The notes under the pieces were generated by a model, which did not search any database, had not been told where the DNA came from, and worked only from the letters and a program-made list of their open reading frames with translations. Source: Comamonadaceae bacterium (lineage in GTDB: Bacteria; Pseudomonadota; Gammaproteobacteria; Burkholderiales; Burkholderiaceae_C). Taken from it: DNA of 9,146 nucleotides. The position numbers were made by a program, and so were the translations under genes. Below are positions 7,656-9,146 of the stretch, piece after piece (the first letter of the stretch is position 1; each line of letters starts with the position of its first letter). The stretch spans positions 1 to 9,146 of the forward strand of contig CANGML010000048.1 in the NCBI GenBank assembly GCA_947454585.1, read 5' to 3'.

Positions 7656-8438
7656 ATGAAAAAACAATTGATTTGGTCCGCTGTTGCAGCGGCTGCTTTC
7701 ACCACCTTGAGCTTGAGCGCTGCAGCGCAAAACATCGCCATCGTGAATGGCAAGGCCGTTCCCACCACCCGTGTTGAGGCCTTGGCTCAACAAGTGGCGC
7801 GTTCAGGACGCCCCATTACCCCTGACGTCGAAGCGCAAATCAAAGAAGAAGTGATTGCGCGTGAGATCTTCATGCAAGAAGCACAAAAACGCGGCTTGGA
7901 TGCCACACCTGAGTACAAAGTTCAAATTGAACTGGCCCGTCAGACCATCTTGATTCGCGAATTGTTTGCCGAGTTCCAAAAGACATCCGCTGTCACCGAC
8001 GCCGATGTGCAAGCCGAATATGACAAGTTCGTGGCCGCTAATGGCGGCAAAGAGTACCGTGCACGTCACATCTTGGTTGAGACCAAAGCCCAAGCCGATG
8101 CCATCCTGGCGAGTCTGAAAAAGAATGGCAAGTTTGAAGACATCGCCAAAAAGCAATCCAAGGACCCAGGTTCAGGTGCCAACGGTGGCGACCTTGATTG
8201 GGCGGCCCCCGGCAACTACGTCAAAGAGTTTTCTGATGCCATGGTGGCACTCAACAAAGGCCAAGTTTCTGCCCCCGTGCAAAGCCAGTTTGGTTTTCAC
8301 ATCATCCGCTTGGACGATGTGCGTGAAGCCCAATTGCCTAAACTGGAAGACGTGAAACCCCAAATTTCGCAGCAGTTGACGCAACAGCGCATGGCGGCTT
8401 TCCAACAAGAACTGCGCAGCAAAGCCAAGGTCGAATAA
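7656..8438 (+). CDS. Periplasmic peptidylprolyl isomerase, parvulin (PpiC) type
   Basis: Secreted folding factor of 260 residues. A Sec signal peptide is clear: Lys2-Lys3, a hydrophobic stretch (5-20) and a predicted signal peptidase I site after AAA at residue 24, before Gln25. The mature N-terminal part (about 25-130) is a SurA/PrsA-like chaperone region with VNGKAV and the helical stretch IKEEVIAREIFMQEA (62-76). The parvulin domain (about 133-222) carries RARHILV with His138, FEDIAKKQSKDPGSG (160-174), GGDLDW (177-182) and FGFHIIRLDD with His215. A basic and glutamine-rich helix ends the protein. It starts 8 nt after the BolA stop and is the last gene before the terminator. There is no lipobox Cys, so it should be soluble in the periplasm. 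Beta-proteobacterial genomes often carry several such isomerases, so the client proteins are unknown. Confidence 0.94.
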   Translation: MKKQLIWSAVAAAAFTTLSLSAAAQNIAIVNGKAVPTTRVEALAQQVARSGRPITPDVEAQIKEEVIAREIFMQEAQKRGLDATPEYKVQIELARQTILIRELFAEFQKTSAVTDADVQAEYDKFVAANGGKEYRARHILVETKAQADAILASLKKNGKFEDIAKKQSKDPGSGANGGDLDWAAPGNYVKEFSDAMVALNKGQVSAPVQSQFGFHIIRLDDVREAQLPKLEDVKPQISQQLTQQRMAAFQQELRSKAKVE

Positions 8439-8460
8439 CTTCCGCTTGCCTCACGCAAAC

Positions 8461-8487
8461 AGCGGCCTTCGGGCCGCTTTTGTTTTT
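8461..8487 (+). terminator. Intrinsic terminator ending the selO-to-isomerase operon
   Basis: A perfect 7-bp stem AGCGGCC/GGCCGCT closes the exceptionally stable TTCG tetraloop (8468-8471) and is followed by a T-rich tail TTTGTTTTT. It begins 23 nt after the isomerase stop codon, which marks the operon end. Confidence 0.92.
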
Positions 8488-8490
8488 CAA

Positions 8491-8496
8491 GATAAT
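8491..8496 (+). promoter_or_regulatory. Candidate -10 element for the U32 gene
   Basis: GATAAT differs from the TATAAT consensus at one base and ends 6 nt before the ATG at 8503. Transcription would then begin at or next to the start codon. The matching -35 position falls within the terminator hairpin and has no good TTGACA, so this is a weak prediction. Confidence 0.3.
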
Positions 8497-8502
8497 TCAG
8501 CC

Positions 8503-9146
8503 ATGTCTTTGCTCAACCACCAACTCGAACTGCTCGCCCCTGCGCGCGATGCCGACATTGGCATTGCCGCCATTCACCACGGCGCAGATGCGGTGTACAT
8601 CGGCGCCCCTGCCTTTGGTGCGCGTGCCAGCGCCACCAACACGCTGCAAGACATCGAACGCTTGTGCACACAAGCGCACCGCTTTAACAGCAAAATTTTC
8701 ATCACCCTCAACACGATCCTGCGCGACGACGAACTCGAAGCCGCTCGCCAAATGGCGTGGGACGTGTACCGCGCAGGGGCCGATGTGCTGATCTTGCAAG
8801 ACATGGGTTTGCTCGAGTTGGATTTGCCGCCAATTCAGCTGCACGCCAGCACCCAAACCGACATTCGTACCCCCGAGAAAGCCCGTTTCATGCAAGACGT
8901 GGGCTTTTCGCAAATTGTGTTGGCACGTGAGCTGACCTTGCCCCAAATCAAAGCCATCCACGACGTCCTCGATGCCGAGCGCTGCAAATTGGAGTTCTTT
9001 GTGCACGGTGCTTTGTGCGTGGCTTACAGCGGCCAGTGCTTCATCAGCCATGCCCACACCGGGCGCAGCGCCAACCGCGGCGACTGCAGCCAAGCCTGCC
9101 GATTGCCCTACCACGTCACTGATGCCCAAGGCCGCTTCATCGCGCA
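8503..9146 (+). CDS. rlhA: U32 family protein, likely RlhA (23S rRNA 5-hydroxycytidine synthase), 3' end cut by window edge
   Basis: The 214 visible codons, open to the right edge, belong to the peptidase U32 family. In spite of that name its studied members modify RNA: RlhA (YdcP) makes 5-hydroxycytidine at position 2501 of E. coli 23S rRNA, and TrhP (YegQ) hydroxylates tRNA uridine. The opening LELLAPARDADIGIAAI and HGADAVYIGAPAFGAR resembles RlhA rather than TrhP, as does QDMGLLELDLPPIQLHAST (99-117). The U32 signature EFFVHGALC..SGQCFIS (164-182) is complete, with Cys172 and Cys179, followed by RGDCSQACR with Cys195 and Cys199; these four are candidate Fe-S or metal ligands. E. coli RlhA is about 650 residues, so roughly two thirds is missing. 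The gene lies 15 nt past the terminator tail, so it is a separate transcription unit or relies on read-through. No Shine-Dalgarno is visible before its ATG. Confidence 0.86.
   Translation, partial: MSLLNHQLELLAPARDADIGIAAIHHGADAVYIGAPAFGARASATNTLQDIERLCTQAHRFNSKIFITLNTILRDDELEAARQMAWDVYRAGADVLILQDMGLLELDLPPIQLHASTQTDIRTPEKARFMQDVGFSQIVLARELTLPQIKAIHDVLDAERCKLEFFVHGALCVAYSGQCFISHAHTGRSANRGDCSQACRLPYHVTDAQGRFIA

Noticed and set aside
8497..9129. 210-codon minus-strand open frame opposite the U32 gene
   Set aside because: The plus-strand frame has the complete U32 signature and its cysteines; the minus-strand product is an antisense shadow.

Overview
The window looks like ordinary chromosomal DNA of a betaproteobacterium, most likely order Burkholderiales and family Comamonadaceae (a Limnohabitans/Rhodoferax/Polaromonas-type genome). 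This is inferred from the moderately GC-rich coding style, the gene content and remembered protein similarity; no database search was run. Coding density is very high. There are no tRNA or rRNA genes, insertion sequences, CRISPR arrays or phage genes that I can support.

Left part (1-4833, minus strand): a fatty-acid beta-oxidation operon transcribed right to left. An AlkK/DmdB-type acyl-CoA synthetase activates the acid. A two-domain enoyl-CoA hydratase/3-hydroxyacyl-CoA dehydrogenase then hydrates and oxidises the enoyl-CoA. A thiolase, cut by the left window edge, cleaves the 3-ketoacyl-CoA. The gaps are about 20 nt, each with a Shine-Dalgarno sequence. No acyl-CoA dehydrogenase is present here, so that step must be encoded elsewhere or beyond the edge.

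Middle (4834-4945): a short, AT-rich divergent intergenic region. It holds a candidate promoter for the acyl-CoA synthetase operon with a perfect 12-bp palindrome at the predicted transcription start, which is a likely repressor operator.

Right part (4946-8487, plus strand): a tightly packed five-gene run, selO - msrB - yciB - bolA - periplasmic parvulin-type prolyl isomerase. Two junctions are 4-nt overlaps and the others are gaps of 7 and 8 nt. The run ends at a strong C(UUCG)G intrinsic terminator. Its theme is redox and protein quality control: protein AMPylation, methionine sulfoxide repair, an inner-membrane cell-envelope protein, a glutaredoxin-partner BolA, and a periplasmic folding factor.

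Right edge (8503-9146): the N-terminal third of a U32-family protein that closely resembles RlhA (YdcP), the 23S rRNA 5-hydroxycytidine synthase. It may be read from a leaderless transcript.

I do not see a previously undescribed biological system here. The points most worth a second look are regulatory: the palindromic operator and the possible leaderless start. The composition of the redox operon is also of interest.
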